Shown: positions 26,269 through 35,913, counted from the first letter of the stretch. The stretch: DNA of 64,000 nt from Pirellulaceae bacterium (GCA_023382975.1 JAHDXO010000040.1:38882-102881); one strand, 5' to 3'. Notes: generated by a model from the sequence alone, not told the origin. Made by a program: numbers and translations.

Positions 26269-26274
26269 TATAAT
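26269..26274 (+). promoter_or_regulatory. Possible -10 box in a 337-bp divergent intergenic region
   Basis: The region 26051-26387 lies between divergent genes and holds no supported gene. TATAAT at 26269-26274, about 115 bp before the kinase start, is a perfect -10 hexamer. No good -35 is seen at the right distance, so it is only a candidate. Confidence 0.3.
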
Positions 26275-26387
26275 AGCAAGGGAGAACCGGGCGGAAGCAC
26301 TTCTCAAGCCGGTTTTCCCATCCTCGTCTAGAACCGGCAGAACAGGGAACGCGGCAGGCCGACTCGCGTCAAGCGAAGTGCTGTCAA

Positions 26388-28661
26388 ATGAAGACTCTAC
26401 GCGGAATACTCTTCTTCGAACTGCTCCCCGTACTGGCGGTGATGGCCGGTGCCGCGGTGGCCTACCATTTCTACGGCGAGCGGTCGGCGCGGGACCATGC
26501 GACAGAGCAGCTCCAATCAGCGGCTCAGGTCACCTCCGAGCTTATTTGTCGCGAAGTCGCGTTGTTGAACGAGATGCTGCGTTCGGTGCTGATTCAAGAG
26601 GCGGTGGGCAACTACCTGCGCGCTGAACGGGCCGAACGGACCGACAGGGCGGAGGTGGCCCGATCCGAGATCGAGAAGTCGCTGGAACGGCTGGCGGCCG
26701 AGAACGAGCGGATCGAATCCATCGAATTGTTCACGACCAACGGCGTCCGCTTTGCGGCGCTGGGTTCCGAGCAGCAGGGTTCGGTGCCGGACCGGGTTTC
26801 TGAAAGCAACTGGTTCCGGAGTCTGCTGGAAGACGGCCGATTCCTGGGGTTCGAACCGGGAGGGCGTCTGCGTCTGGGAGCCAAGTCGACTCGGGCCGAT
26901 CGCTACGGCCCCCCGGTGATTGCCTCGATGGTCTACGACTTCCGCGGTTCGGTCAGCGAAGCGGTGCGGTTTGCCACTCGAACGCTGGACCAGGTGCATG
27001 TGTCGATCGACGCGCCCGTGGCCGATCCCGGCTTCCACATCGGCGAGTTGCTGAACGCGGGGCAGACCTTGCAGGTGAGCCTGCCGATGGCGGCCCTGGA
27101 TTCGCGGATTACCGTTCAGCAGCCATTGTCCGCGGCGCTGGCGAATTTCCGGCGTGCGGAATGGACCCTGCTCACACCTCTGGCCATCCTGACGCTGGGC
27201 CTGTTGCTGGTGGCTGCGCTGGGAACGCAGAAAGTTGTCCAGGATCTCCACGAGGCTCAGCGCCGAACCGAAGAAGCCAACTCGGCGAAGAGCGAGTTCC
27301 TGGCCAACATGAGCCACGAGATCCGGACTCCGATGAACGGCATCCTGGGAATGCTCGAACTGGTGCAAAGTTCCGAGTTGAAACCGGAGCAGCAGCAGTG
27401 CCTGGGCATGGCCCGCGATTCGGCCGAATCGCTGTTGCGGTTGCTGAACGACTTCCTGGATTTCTCCAAGATCGAGGCGGGGCGGCTGGAGTTGGACGAG
27501 GAGCCTTTCGAATTCCGGGAACTGGTGGAGAAGACCGCCGGAACCTACGCGGTGCGGGCCGCGGAGAAGGGCTTGCGGCTTGACATTCGAGTCTCCGACG
27601 AAGTCCCGCAACGGCTGCTGGGGGATGCCGGACGATTGCGGCAGATGATAGTCAATCTGATCGAGAACGCGCTGAAGTTCACGGTCCAGGGCGGGATCGA
27701 GGTTACGGCTCGACTCGCTTCCAACGGCCATGCGAAAGCCCTGAAGAACTTGGCCCAGCCGCCTCGCGACTTGCCGCGTCCCTCGGATCACCTCGCTGCC
27801 GGATCGGAACCCGGTCCGTTTCACCATCGTCCCGGCGCGGTTCCCCGCGACGGCTCTCTCGCCCCGGACGAGTCCGTCGATTTGCATCCTCCGGAGGATT
27901 GCCGGGCGGCTCCCGATCGCGTTTGTTTGTGGATTTCGGTTCGTGATACGGGCATCGGCATCCCCGCGAACAAGCAGCATCTGATCTTGGAAGCGTTCAG
28001 CCAAGCGGATCGGTCGATCAGCCGCAAGTACGGCGGTACGGGGCTCGGCTTGACGATCGCCTCGAATCTGGCGGCGCTGATGGGCGGCCGGCTGTGGTTG
28101 GAGAGCGAGCCGGGCAAGGGCAGCGTGTTCCATTTCACCGTCCAGTTGGGCATCGTCAACGACGAAGACTTGCCACGGCTATCCCAGGCGTTGCCATCGC
28201 CCGACCGCCGCGTCGCCAACGACTTGCCGCCGCCGTCCCGCGTGGCCCGCGTCCTGCTGGCCGAAGACGGCCGCGTGAATCAGCAAGTTGCCGTCCGGTT
28301 GCTGGAACGCCGGGGCCACGCGGTCAGGGTCGCGGAGAACGGCATCGAGGCCGTGGCGGCTTTTCAGGAGGAAACCTTCGACCTGATCCTGATGGACGTG
28401 GAGATGCCGGAGCTAGACGGGATTCAGGCCACGAGGGCCATTCGCGAACTGGAACGCCGCACGGGCCAACACATCCCGATCGTCGCCATGACCGCCCACG
28501 CCATCCAAGGCGACCGCGAGCGGTTCCTCGCGGCCGGCATGGACGACTATCTGGCCAAGCCGGTCAACTCGCGAACCCTGTACGAGACCGTTGAACGCAA
28601 CCTCCGTCCGGCGTCCCAAGGCGGGAAGCCGTTCTTTTCCGTCACTCGCTCAAGCCCGTGA
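26388..28661 (+). CDS. Hybrid sensor histidine kinase/response regulator
   Basis: A membrane-bound phosphorelay protein of 757 residues. One helix at the N-terminus (residues about 5-27) and another at about 258-280 enclose an extracytoplasmic sensor of about 230 residues. The HisKA domain follows: FLANMSHEIRTPMNGILGML, with phosphoacceptor His310. The ATPase domain has NLIENALKF (N box), DTGIGIP (G1) and KYGGTGLGLTIASNLA (F/G2). An insertion rich in Pro and Arg lies between the N and G1 boxes (about residues 445-505). The receiver domain (about 620-740) has LLAEDGRVNQQVA, the acceptor Asp670 in LILMDVEMPELDG, and the switch Lys in YLAKPVN. No partner regulator is adjacent. Confidence 0.93.
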   Translation: MKTLRGILFFELLPVLAVMAGAAVAYHFYGERSARDHATEQLQSAAQVTSELICREVALLNEMLRSVLIQEAVGNYLRAERAERTDRAEVARSEIEKSLERLAAENERIESIELFTTNGVRFAALGSEQQGSVPDRVSESNWFRSLLEDGRFLGFEPGGRLRLGAKSTRADRYGPPVIASMVYDFRGSVSEAVRFATRTLDQVHVSIDAPVADPGFHIGELLNAGQTLQVSLPMAALDSRITVQQPLSAALANFRRAEWTLLTPLAILTLGLLLVAALGTQKVVQDLHEAQRRTEEANSAKSEFLANMSHEIRTPMNGILGMLELVQSSELKPEQQQCLGMARDSAESLLRLLNDFLDFSKIEAGRLELDEEPFEFRELVEKTAGTYAVRAAEKGLRLDIRVSDEVPQRLLGDAGRLRQMIVNLIENALKFTVQGGIEVTARLASNGHAKALKNLAQPPRDLPRPSDHLAAGSEPGPFHHRPGAVPRDGSLAPDESVDLHPPEDCRAAPDRVCLWISVRDTGIGIPANKQHLILEAFSQADRSISRKYGGTGLGLTIASNLAALMGGRLWLESEPGKGSVFHFTVQLGIVNDEDLPRLSQALPSPDRRVANDLPPPSRVARVLLAEDGRVNQQVAVRLLERRGHAVRVAENGIEAVAAFQEETFDLILMDVEMPELDGIQATRAIRELERRTGQHIPIVAMTAHAIQGDRERFLAAGMDDYLAKPVNSRTLYETVERNLRPASQGGKPFFSVTRSSP

Positions 28662-30255
28662 CAGGAGCGTTCGGATCCCGGAACAACTCGCGGTCGAGCG
28701 GCTTGCCGTCGCTCTTGCGGAACAGTCGCAGAATCGCGTCGGCGCTCGCCTGGGAACGAAGTTGGTGGACGCTGCCGTCGGCCCACCCCGCCAGAAACCG
28801 GCCATCGATGCCGGTCTGCAACCCGGCGGCGGGTGTCTCCGGGTCGAACGTGTAATCCTGCGGCGCTGTCCAAGGCACCGCCCGTTCGGGCTTGACTTCG
28901 ACCAACACCGCCGTGTTGCTCGTTCCGTCGGTGATGTCCTGGAACCGAATTGCTTTCGGCCCGCCGAACACGGTGTCTTCTCCGACCGGAGCCAGAAACG
29001 TGGTTTGCCCGGACGCGACGTTGGGCATGCGGCTCTTGTACACATCCGGCATCCTCGCGAGCAACGGCCGGTTGTGCGAGCTGTCCCAGGGTTCGTCGAG
29101 CCGAAAGGCATCGTACAGTTCCCGTTGGTCGAGAAACGGCAAGAGGTGGACTCGCCAACTGAGGCCCGTTTTGCCCTGTTGGTCGCGTGCTTCTTCCCGT
29201 GGAGGGAAGGAACGATAGGTGTCATGATAGTTGTGCATCGCGACGAGGATCTTCTTGAAATGGTCCATGTCGGCGTTTCTGCCGGCCTGGTCTCGAAACG
29301 CTCCTGCCGCAGCGACCACCAAGGTCACGAGGGCTCGCTTCGATTCGGGGCGATCAACGCGAACGAAGATCTGTTCGCCGGCGACCTCGGGCAGCGCCGT
29401 GTCGAGCAGCGCGAGAACCGTCTCGCGCGGGACAACTCGTTGAAGAACGGGCGTCGCCTGGTAGACGCTCGGGAGCATCCTGGGTAAGTTCGTCGCCAGA
29501 CGCTGAGCCGCCTCGGGCGAGGCGGACTGGATGACCAGCTTGGCGTTCAGGCTGGACGGATCGAAGCCCAACGCCGCCCAGAGTAGTCCTTCGGTCATCA
29601 CGCTGCTCGGGCCGCCGCCGAATTGCTGCGGCAGTTCGGGCATCAACTGCTCCACGGTCCGTCGAACGTGGTCGGGAGGCAACAGCAGGATTTGCACCGG
29701 GTACGGCTCGACCGCACGAAAGACGTCCGCCAGTCCCTCGCGCGGCGATGGCACGAACTTGTCGAGCATGACTCGCACATCCGCGACTCCGGCGGGCGTG
29801 GCCACAAGCAGGCCGCTGTCTGTGCGGATCATGCCCTCCGGTCCCTTCGTGCCCAGAAACTGCAACAGCCGTCCCTGATCCACCTGGGGCGACTCGCGAA
29901 GGAAGACGAACACCGGCCACTCGGTCTTGGACAGCGGAATGCCGATCGTCGCGTAGACCGCTTGGCCGCCGGCAGCTTTCCTGAACGCCTCGATGGACTC
30001 GCCCGCACCTTGGAACGCCTGCTGGACCAAGGCATTGAATTCGGGGTTCTGAAGTCCCTCCGTGCCGGACAGGTCGGGCCAAGAGAGCCGCGCGGTATCA
30101 AGCTTCACAACCAGCGCCGTGGTTTCGCCGATCAACGGGCTGACCAGTGCGGCATCGGCGTCGGCCGACGCATCCGCGGCAGTCGCCGCACGGGGCGAAG
30201 CGATGAGAGCGAGCAGGCAGGCGACAAAGCAGAAAGCCGGGACGGTGCTGTTCAC
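28642..30255 (-). CDS. Secreted protein with DUF1559-type C-terminal domain
   Basis: The signal peptide (FCFVACLLALIASPRAATAA) is followed by about 320 residues of unknown function, then by a DUF1559-like part. MDHFKKILVAMHNYHDTYRS and SFPP is the characteristic start, followed by LSWRVHLLPFLDQRELYDAF, DITDGTSNTAVLVEV and DGSVHQL. DUF1559 is typical of Planctomycetota and usually follows a pilin-like helix; here it is fused to a long different N-terminal region. The gene overlaps the end of the kinase gene by 20 bp, tail to tail. Confidence 0.85.
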   Translation of the reverse strand: MNSTVPAFCFVACLLALIASPRAATAADASADADAALVSPLIGETTALVVKLDTARLSWPDLSGTEGLQNPEFNALVQQAFQGAGESIEAFRKAAGGQAVYATIGIPLSKTEWPVFVFLRESPQVDQGRLLQFLGTKGPEGMIRTDSGLLVATPAGVADVRVMLDKFVPSPREGLADVFRAVEPYPVQILLLPPDHVRRTVEQLMPELPQQFGGGPSSVMTEGLLWAALGFDPSSLNAKLVIQSASPEAAQRLATNLPRMLPSVYQATPVLQRVVPRETVLALLDTALPEVAGEQIFVRVDRPESKRALVTLVVAAAGAFRDQAGRNADMDHFKKILVAMHNYHDTYRSFPPREEARDQQGKTGLSWRVHLLPFLDQRELYDAFRLDEPWDSSHNRPLLARMPDVYKSRMPNVASGQTTFLAPVGEDTVFGGPKAIRFQDITDGTSNTAVLVEVKPERAVPWTAPQDYTFDPETPAAGLQTGIDGRFLAGWADGSVHQLRSQASADAILRLFRKSDGKPLDRELFRDPNAPVTGLSE

Positions 30256-30299
30256 GATCGATCTCCTATAAATTACCGCATCGGGCGCTGCAAGTTTTC

Positions 30300-30351
30300 A
30301 CAGGCTGGCAGCCTGTGCTACGGTGTGCGACAGGCTGGCAGCCTGTGCTAC
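30300..30351. repeat. Palindromic repeat, two copies
   Basis: Two copies of the 22-bp repeat (core ACAGGCTGGCAGCCTGT, then GCTAC) lie at 30300-30321 and 30330-30351. The second overlaps the stop codon (CTA, 30348-30350) of the gene ending here. Confidence 0.9.
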
Positions 30352-31901
30352 GGGCTGGCGAACCGGAGGACCAGGCGGTACCAGTGGCCCGGCAATGGTT
30401 GAGCGGTCAGCACGGCATGGTCGTCCTGATACAGATACTCCAGTGGTTTCCCGCTGACCGGGTCGAGCGGCGCGGGCACGGGCAACTGTTCCAAGCTCTC
30501 TGGCAATCGGCCATCGTGGGCGGCGCCATACATGCGGATGGCCTCGACCGTTTGGACGAACGCCAGAGCCTGTTCGCAGCGGGCTACCGCAGTGTTTGCG
30601 GCGAGCACCGCCGGCAACAGCAACTGGGCCGGCACCGCGATCCAGCCGGCGCGGTCCGCTTTGGTTTGCAGGAGGTCGTCGAAACTCATGCCCCGCGTCG
30701 CGGCCTGCTGTTGCCAGTAAGGCAGGTGGCTCCACTTGAACAGATCGTCGCGCGCCTCGTCGTAGTACCGCTTCATGGCGAGAAACACGACCTGGGCGGT
30801 CGGATAGGCCACGACTTGCTCGTGCGGCAAACCGCAAACTTCGATCAGATAGCGTTTCGCGCCGGGGTACGCGGCGGCAATAAACCCAACCAACTTGGCA
30901 CGCATTGTCTGGGGCGACTCGGATGCGCTGGGGAGGCCGAACTCCCCTTCGAGACCACCGAATTCCGGGATCAATCGGTCGAGGAAATCCTGCCAGTATC
31001 CGACCGTGCGCGGCGTCTCGTCCACGTCGAGAAACGTCTTGAATTGCAGGTAGAACAATTGTCGCTCGTTGGACATCGATTGTCGGATGTCGACCAGCGG
31101 TCGCGGCAGCGAAGCAAAAGCCCAGTACAGGTTCGGAGCGTCGGGATGCTGGACCAGATGCAGAGCGTCCTCCCAAGCGATCCCCGCACAAGCCAGGCCG
31201 ACCAGATTCGTGACCAAGAATTCATCCTGCCCCAGGTGTCGAGCCAGCGCGTATTGCTGGCCGAGCACCTCGATCGCTCGACTGGTGTCTCCCTCGGCAA
31301 TCGCGACCTTGCACCGCAGCGACTGCATGCGGGCCAGTTCCCGCATCGACTGGACCTCGGGCAGGAGATAGGCAAACGGATTCTCCACGTCGCGAATCTG
31401 GCGATCCAAGTCCAATCGTCGCCGCCGCGATGCCTCGACCAGCATCGGAACCTGAAAAGACGTCAATTCCAGAAACCGCTTTACCTCTTCGACCGGCAAC
31501 TCGGCCGGAGCCATGGAAAGCCACGAATACGGCGGTAAGTCGCTCGATGATTTGTTCTCCTGCTGCGCTTGCTCGGCAGCCTTCTGATGCATTTCCCGAA
31601 GTCGGTCGCGCCGCGCCTGTTGTTCGAAGAATCCCCCAGCCTTCAGGTAATAAATGGCCGCGTTTCCATCGACTAAGTCGAAGTCGTCCGGGACCAACCG
31701 AACCTTCAGCGCCGGGCGCGGCTCGTTTCGGGGATGGAGTGTCAGTTCCATCGTGTGAATCAGTCTCCCCGTCTGCTCGTCGGGCTGGACCACCCAGACG
31801 CCCTTCTTGACAGGCGGATCGGCCCCGGCCCCGGAACACGGCAAGGCGGCGTTGAGTAACAGGGATGCGAGCCAGAATTTGACGATCAACGGATTGCTCA
31901 T
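30348..31901 (-). CDS. Secreted protein of unknown function
   Basis: A 517-residue protein with a signal peptide (VKFWLASLLLNAALPCSG). The middle part is helical and acidic to mixed. Its end, residues about 450-515, reads ALAFVQTVEAIRMYGAAHDG, then RLPESLEQLPVPAPLDPVSGKPLEYLY, a pattern seen at the end of type II secretion pseudopilin-like and other planctomycete proteins. The start at 31901 is preceded by GGGAGAA. The stop codon lies inside a palindromic repeat. It is probably co-transcribed with the sigma/anti-sigma genes upstream. Confidence 0.6.
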   Translation of the reverse strand: MSNPLIVKFWLASLLLNAALPCSGAGADPPVKKGVWVVQPDEQTGRLIHTMELTLHPRNEPRPALKVRLVPDDFDLVDGNAAIYYLKAGGFFEQQARRDRLREMHQKAAEQAQQENKSSSDLPPYSWLSMAPAELPVEEVKRFLELTSFQVPMLVEASRRRRLDLDRQIRDVENPFAYLLPEVQSMRELARMQSLRCKVAIAEGDTSRAIEVLGQQYALARHLGQDEFLVTNLVGLACAGIAWEDALHLVQHPDAPNLYWAFASLPRPLVDIRQSMSNERQLFYLQFKTFLDVDETPRTVGYWQDFLDRLIPEFGGLEGEFGLPSASESPQTMRAKLVGFIAAAYPGAKRYLIEVCGLPHEQVVAYPTAQVVFLAMKRYYDEARDDLFKWSHLPYWQQQAATRGMSFDDLLQTKADRAGWIAVPAQLLLPAVLAANTAVARCEQALAFVQTVEAIRMYGAAHDGRLPESLEQLPVPAPLDPVSGKPLEYLYQDDHAVLTAQPLPGHWYRLVLRFASP

Positions 31902-31947
31902 GGTCGTTCTCCCAAAGGCTTCGACGGACGGTGGCCCGCGCGGGGAC

Positions 31948-32727
31948 TCAAAATACAAGGAAGCCGGATGTTTCGCGGAGCAGTTGTTCCAGCAGTCGCT
32001 CCCGGGTGCTGGGCCGCGGCGGCACAAGATCGATCACCGTGCTCCCGAGCGGTGGATCGCTGGCCGTGTCGTTCAAACCCGGTCGCTCCGCATCCGCCGC
32101 AACCAGCGGCGTCTCGGAAGACCGGCCAATCGATTTCCGAAGAAGCATCCCGACACTCAACGCGGGCGATTCGATCTCCTGTCCCAGGCTATGACCGAAA
32201 GGGGCCGCGATCGCAGCCAGCATCGTTTCGTCCAGCGACGTTCGTTCCGAGGGCAAATCCACCGCGGCCGCTGCAGCAACTGGCCGGATCTCTTCCAAGA
32301 CTGTCTCTTCCGGTTGCACGTCTTCGGACTCTGTGCCAGTCTCGTCGGCTAGCTCGGCGACTCGATCGTCGTGCCGAACCAAGGCGTCGGCAGGGCGACC
32401 GATCAGCGATGGTCGCGGGACGATCAGCAGCGTCACGAGCACCCCCACGGCTGCGCCACAAATCCACGATCCGGCCATCGCCAGGAATGGACCATACGGA
32501 CGGACCCATCGTTGGCAACCGCTACGGTTCAGATCGTCCAGTTCTCTCCTGCTCGCCAATTCCACTCGGTCGGCATCGGCGACCTGCTCCAAGGCAGCCC
32601 AATCCAAGGCCGGCGGCCGGGGCCGAGCCTCTTTCAGCCGACGCTCGATCTCGACCAGCTTCCTCCACTCGTCCGCAGATCCGGCGTCCGGATTCCATTC
32701 TGCCGGTGAGTCATGTTCGCGGTTCAT
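31948..32727 (-). CDS. Putative anti-sigma factor-like membrane protein
   Basis: A 259-residue protein with one membrane helix at about residues 80-105 (FLAMAGSWICGAAVGVLVTL). The cytoplasmic part before it is Arg/Asp-rich and the outer part is acidic. It overlaps the sigma-factor gene by 17 bp. Order, overlap and topology suggest a regulator of that sigma factor, but no known anti-sigma domain is seen. Confidence 0.5.
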   Translation of the reverse strand: MNREHDSPAEWNPDAGSADEWRKLVEIERRLKEARPRPPALDWAALEQVADADRVELASRRELDDLNRSGCQRWVRPYGPFLAMAGSWICGAAVGVLVTLLIVPRPSLIGRPADALVRHDDRVAELADETGTESEDVQPEETVLEEIRPVAAAAAVDLPSERTSLDETMLAAIAAPFGHSLGQEIESPALSVGMLLRKSIGRSSETPLVAADAERPGLNDTASDPPLGSTVIDLVPPRPSTRERLLEQLLRETSGFLVF

Positions 32728-33226
32728 GGCATCTTCCTGTTGCGGTGGGATTCAGGTTCATCATGTCGCCCAGCAGCGTCAGGGCCTTGTGGTAGCGCCG
32801 ATGCACAGCACTGGTGGAGATCCCGACCAGCGCAGCGATCTGTTCAAAGGACAACTCGCCCCAAATCCGGGCAACGACGATCTCGTATTCCAGTGCAGGC
32901 AGTCGCCGGATCATTGCCGTCAATTCCTGGCTGTCGATCGCCTCGTCCCGGTCCTCGCAGAACCAGGAGACGCTGTCTTCCCTTGCCCGTCGATGACGTT
33001 CCATTCGCCGGCGTTCGCCGCGGGCCAGATTCATGGCTCGGCGGCGGACCGTCGTGAACAGCCAGGCCAACGGTTGGTCGGGCGGGGGATCTTCGCGCAG
33101 CAGTTCGATCAGCGCTTCCTGGACCGCATCGTCCGGTGCATGGCACCATTGTCGGGCATACAGCGTCAGCGCGGCGCCGTGCGCATCGACCAAAGCACGC
33201 AACTGGTCCGCGCCGATCTTGCCCAC
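32711..33226 (-). CDS. ECF-type RNA polymerase sigma factor
   Basis: A 171-residue sigma-70-family protein. Region 2: LVDAHGAALTLYARQWCHAP, then DDAVQEALIELLRE and PLAWLFTTVRRRAMNLARGERRR. Region 4: LPALEYEIVVARIWGELSFE, followed by QIAALVGISTSAVHRRYHKAL, a helix-turn-helix. It probably directs its own operon with the membrane gene overlapping its end. The promoter it reads is unknown. Confidence 0.9.
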   Translation of the reverse strand: MGKIGADQLRALVDAHGAALTLYARQWCHAPDDAVQEALIELLREDPPPDQPLAWLFTTVRRRAMNLARGERRRMERHRRAREDSVSWFCEDRDEAIDSQELTAMIRRLPALEYEIVVARIWGELSFEQIAALVGISTSAVHRRYHKALTLLGDMMNLNPTATGRCHEPRT

Positions 33227-33321
33227 GTGCCCTCCTGTTTCTGAGCCGCCGTGAATATGTCACCGGCCGGAGCCGGATTTTCCAGCGTCGTGCGCCAAAA
33301 ATTCCGGCGATCCGTTCCAGC

Positions 33322-33378
33322 ACAGGCTGGCAGCCTGTGCTACGAGGCGCCGAAACACAGGCTGGTAGCCTGTGCTAC
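33322..33378. repeat. Palindromic repeat, two copies
   Basis: Copies lie at 33322-33343 (ACAGGCTGGCAGCCTGTGCTAC type) and 33357-33378 (one base changed, GGCTGGTAGCC). The second overlaps the TAG stop of the lyase gene at 33375-33377. Confidence 0.9.
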
Positions 33379-34238
33379 GAGGCGCCGTAGCGTTCGGCCA
33401 GTTGGTACTTTGCTTCCACGCCGATCAGGGCGTTGAATTGTCCGAAAGTCATCAACCGATCTTCGGCACCGGCCGTGGTGCCGTCTTGCCGCAGTTTGGC
33501 GTAAGTGGTTTCGAGACTCTTGGCCGCGCTAAGCAATCCGGCCAGCGGATACAGGATCAAATGGAATCCGAGCCGAGCCAACTCGTCGCGCGGCAGCACC
33601 GGGGTGCGTCCGCCCTCGATCATGTTGGCGACGTTCGGTGGTGGGGCCATTCGACCGATCGTGGCCAGATCTTCCAGCGACGAGGGAGCTTCGACAAAGC
33701 TGGCGTCGGCGCCGGCCTGACGCGCTTCGGTCACGCGGGCGATGGCTTCTTCCATGCCCAGGACGGCCAGCGCGTCGGTGCGCGCCACGATGAAGAAATC
33801 CTCGTCGCCGCGAGTCTCCACCGCGGCTCGAATCTTCTGGATGTACTCCTGCCGATCAACAATTCGTTTGCCGCGCATGTGCCCGCAGCGTTTGGGCCAG
33901 ACCTGGTCCTCCAGGAAACAGCCGGCGGCCCCGGCGGCCATCAACTCGCGCACCGTCCGCACGACGTTCAGTGGATTGCCGTAGCCCGTATCGGCATCGA
34001 CGATCACCGGGATGCGGACCACGCGGCAGATGCGGCGCGCCTGTTCGATCATCTCGGTTTGCGTCAGAATTCCCAGATCCGGTTCGCCCAGCAGCGTCGC
34101 GGCCACCGAGTAGCCCGAGACAAACGCCAGTGGAAACCCGGCCTGCTCGGCCAACTTGGCGGATAGTGCGTCGTACACTCCGGCAAACGCCGCGGAGCCA
34201 ACTTCCTGTAAAATCCGATGGACACGTGTTTTCGACAT
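33375..34238 (-). CDS. Isocitrate lyase/PEP mutase superfamily enzyme
   Basis: A 287-residue TIM-barrel enzyme of the superfamily that includes methylisocitrate lyase (PrpB), oxaloacetate decarboxylase and phosphonopyruvate-forming mutases. GVYDALSAKLAEQAGFPLAF and VSGYSVAATLLGEPD match the start, IPVIVDADTGYGNPLNV gives the metal-binding Asp residues, and FLEDQVWPKRCGHMRGKRIV is the flexible active-site loop with its K-R-C-G-H motif. The exact substrate cannot be told. The stop codon lies in a palindromic repeat. Confidence 0.87.
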   Translation of the reverse strand: MSKTRVHRILQEVGSAAFAGVYDALSAKLAEQAGFPLAFVSGYSVAATLLGEPDLGILTQTEMIEQARRICRVVRIPVIVDADTGYGNPLNVVRTVRELMAAGAAGCFLEDQVWPKRCGHMRGKRIVDRQEYIQKIRAAVETRGDEDFFIVARTDALAVLGMEEAIARVTEARQAGADASFVEAPSSLEDLATIGRMAPPPNVANMIEGGRTPVLPRDELARLGFHLILYPLAGLLSAAKSLETTYAKLRQDGTTAGAEDRLMTFGQFNALIGVEAKYQLAERYGAS

Positions 34239-34341
34239 GAGTTTCGGCTTGCAGCCGCGCCTTGTACGAGTATCATCGAGAGGTTTGATTCGCGATCCGT
34301 TCGCAATCGTCGTCGGCCAGTATAACAGGGGGCGTCTCCGC

Positions 34342-35160
34342 ATGAAGCTTGGCCTGATCAATTCGGCATGGGTCCAGACCGGCCGGCCCACCACGTATGG
34401 ACTGCAAAAGACCAAAGAGATCGGCTTTGACACGGTCGATATTTTCGCCGATCCCTTGGATATCGATGTCCGCGAGCGGCGGCTGATCAAGGACGAATGC
34501 GACCGACTGGAGCTGCCGATTGTATCGATTTGTTGCGTGGCGGTAGGCCTGATCGACTTTAACCCCAGCGTTCAGCGGTTTCACGTGGATCGGGTCAAGG
34601 CGTATCTGGACTTGGCCTACGAGTACCAGGCGCGCAACCTGTTGCTTGTTCTTGGTGAATATGTCTGGAACCGCGAAGTGATCGCTCCCGAGGAACAATG
34701 GCGTGCGGCGGTCCACAATTGCCGAATCCTGGCGGACTACGCAGCGGGACTGGATCTGCAGATCGCTTTGGAGTTGGAGCCCTTTCCGTTGTCGCTGCTG
34801 AATTCTGTGGACAACATGATCCGTTTCTTGGATGACACCGACCACCCGGCCATCGGCGCGAACATCGACATCTCGCACTTGGTGCTGTCGGGCGAAGGTC
34901 CGGAAGAAGTGCGGCGTCTGAAGAACCGGGCGATCCACGTCCACATCTCGGATTGCGACGGCCGGGTGCATGGCGATCTGCCGCCGGGACGCGGTGTGGT
35001 CGATTTCGCACCGTATCTGCGCGAGATCGCGGCGTTGAACATCGACGGGGCATTGAGTATCGAATTGGAGTACTCGCCGCAGCCCGACATGATCGAACAG
35101 TGGGTCACCGAAGCGTATCAGGCAACGGATCGGCTGATGCGTGCCGCCGGCCTCCGGTAG
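34342..35160 (+). CDS. Sugar phosphate isomerase/epimerase (TIM barrel)
   Basis: A 272-residue protein of the xylose-isomerase-like barrel superfamily. MKLGLINSAWVQTGRPTT and the motifs IALELEPFPLSLLN, GANIDISHLVLSG, AIHVHISDCDGRVHGDLPPG and GALSIELEYSP give the Glu, Asp, His and Glu metal ligands expected. The substrate is unknown. The start at 34342 has AGGGGG at 34327-34332. It is followed 3 bp later by rpiA, so both may serve one sugar pathway. Confidence 0.85.
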   Translation: MKLGLINSAWVQTGRPTTYGLQKTKEIGFDTVDIFADPLDIDVRERRLIKDECDRLELPIVSICCVAVGLIDFNPSVQRFHVDRVKAYLDLAYEYQARNLLLVLGEYVWNREVIAPEEQWRAAVHNCRILADYAAGLDLQIALELEPFPLSLLNSVDNMIRFLDDTDHPAIGANIDISHLVLSGEGPEEVRRLKNRAIHVHISDCDGRVHGDLPPGRGVVDFAPYLREIAALNIDGALSIELEYSPQPDMIEQWVTEAYQATDRLMRAAGLR

Positions 35161-35163
35161 CCA

Positions 35164-35913
35164 ATGCTCAAGAACAACGAATCGGTCGCTTCCTCTACGG
35201 AACAAGGTGGAATCGTGAACACGGGAACAACGGCGGTGGACATCGAACACGAGAAACGTCTGGCGGCAGCCAAGAGCCTGGAGTTTGTTCGGGACGGCAT
35301 GTGCCTGGGATTGGGGTCGGGATCGACGGCGGCCATCATGCTGCAGATGCTGGGCGAGCGGGTGCGAGACGGCCTGCACATCGCCGGCGTGCCGACTTCG
35401 GAAGCGTCGCGGCGTTTGGCGGAACAGTCGGGGATCACGTTGTTGGGCTTCGACCAAGTGACCGAACTGGATCTGACGATCGACGGTGCGGACGAAGCGG
35501 ATGCGGAATTGAACTTGATCAAAGGCGGCGGCGGTGCGTTGTTGCGGGAGAAGATCGTCGCATCGCTCAGTCGCCGCGTGGTGATCATCGCCGATTCGAC
35601 CAAACAGGTCGAACGGCTGGGCGCCTTTCCGCTGCCGGTCGAGGTGGTTCCGTTCGCTTGGCAACCCATCGCAGAACGACTTCGCCGTCTGAACGCCGTG
35701 CCTCGGTTGCGGACCAACGAAGCCGGCACGCCGTTCGTCACCGACGAGGGGAACTACATCCTGGATTGCCAATTCGGAACGATCGAAGATCCCGCGGAAC
35801 TGGCCGGGACGCTGAACGGTTTGCCCGGTGTGGTGGAACACGGTTTGTTTGTCGGCCTGGCTGACCTGCTGGTCGTCGGTCACGCGACCGGCGCCCAGGT
35901 GATCGAACGCTGA
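35164..35913 (+). CDS. rpiA: Ribose-5-phosphate isomerase A
   Basis: RpiA interconverts ribose 5-phosphate and ribulose 5-phosphate in the pentose phosphate pathway. The signatures are all present: LVRDG-type DGMCLGLGSGSTAAIML, LTIDGADEADAELNLIKGGG, ALLREKIVASLSRRVVIIAD and EGNYILDCQFG. A GTG at 35215 (MNTGTTAVDIEHEKRL, with AAGGTGG 4 nt before) is at least as likely a start as the ATG at 35164 used here; the first 17 residues are not conserved-looking. Confidence 0.95.
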   Translation: MLKNNESVASSTEQGGIVNTGTTAVDIEHEKRLAAAKSLEFVRDGMCLGLGSGSTAAIMLQMLGERVRDGLHIAGVPTSEASRRLAEQSGITLLGFDQVTELDLTIDGADEADAELNLIKGGGGALLREKIVASLSRRVVIIADSTKQVERLGAFPLPVEVVPFAWQPIAERLRRLNAVPRLRTNEAGTPFVTDEGNYILDCQFGTIEDPAELAGTLNGLPGVVEHGLFVGLADLLVVGHATGAQVIER

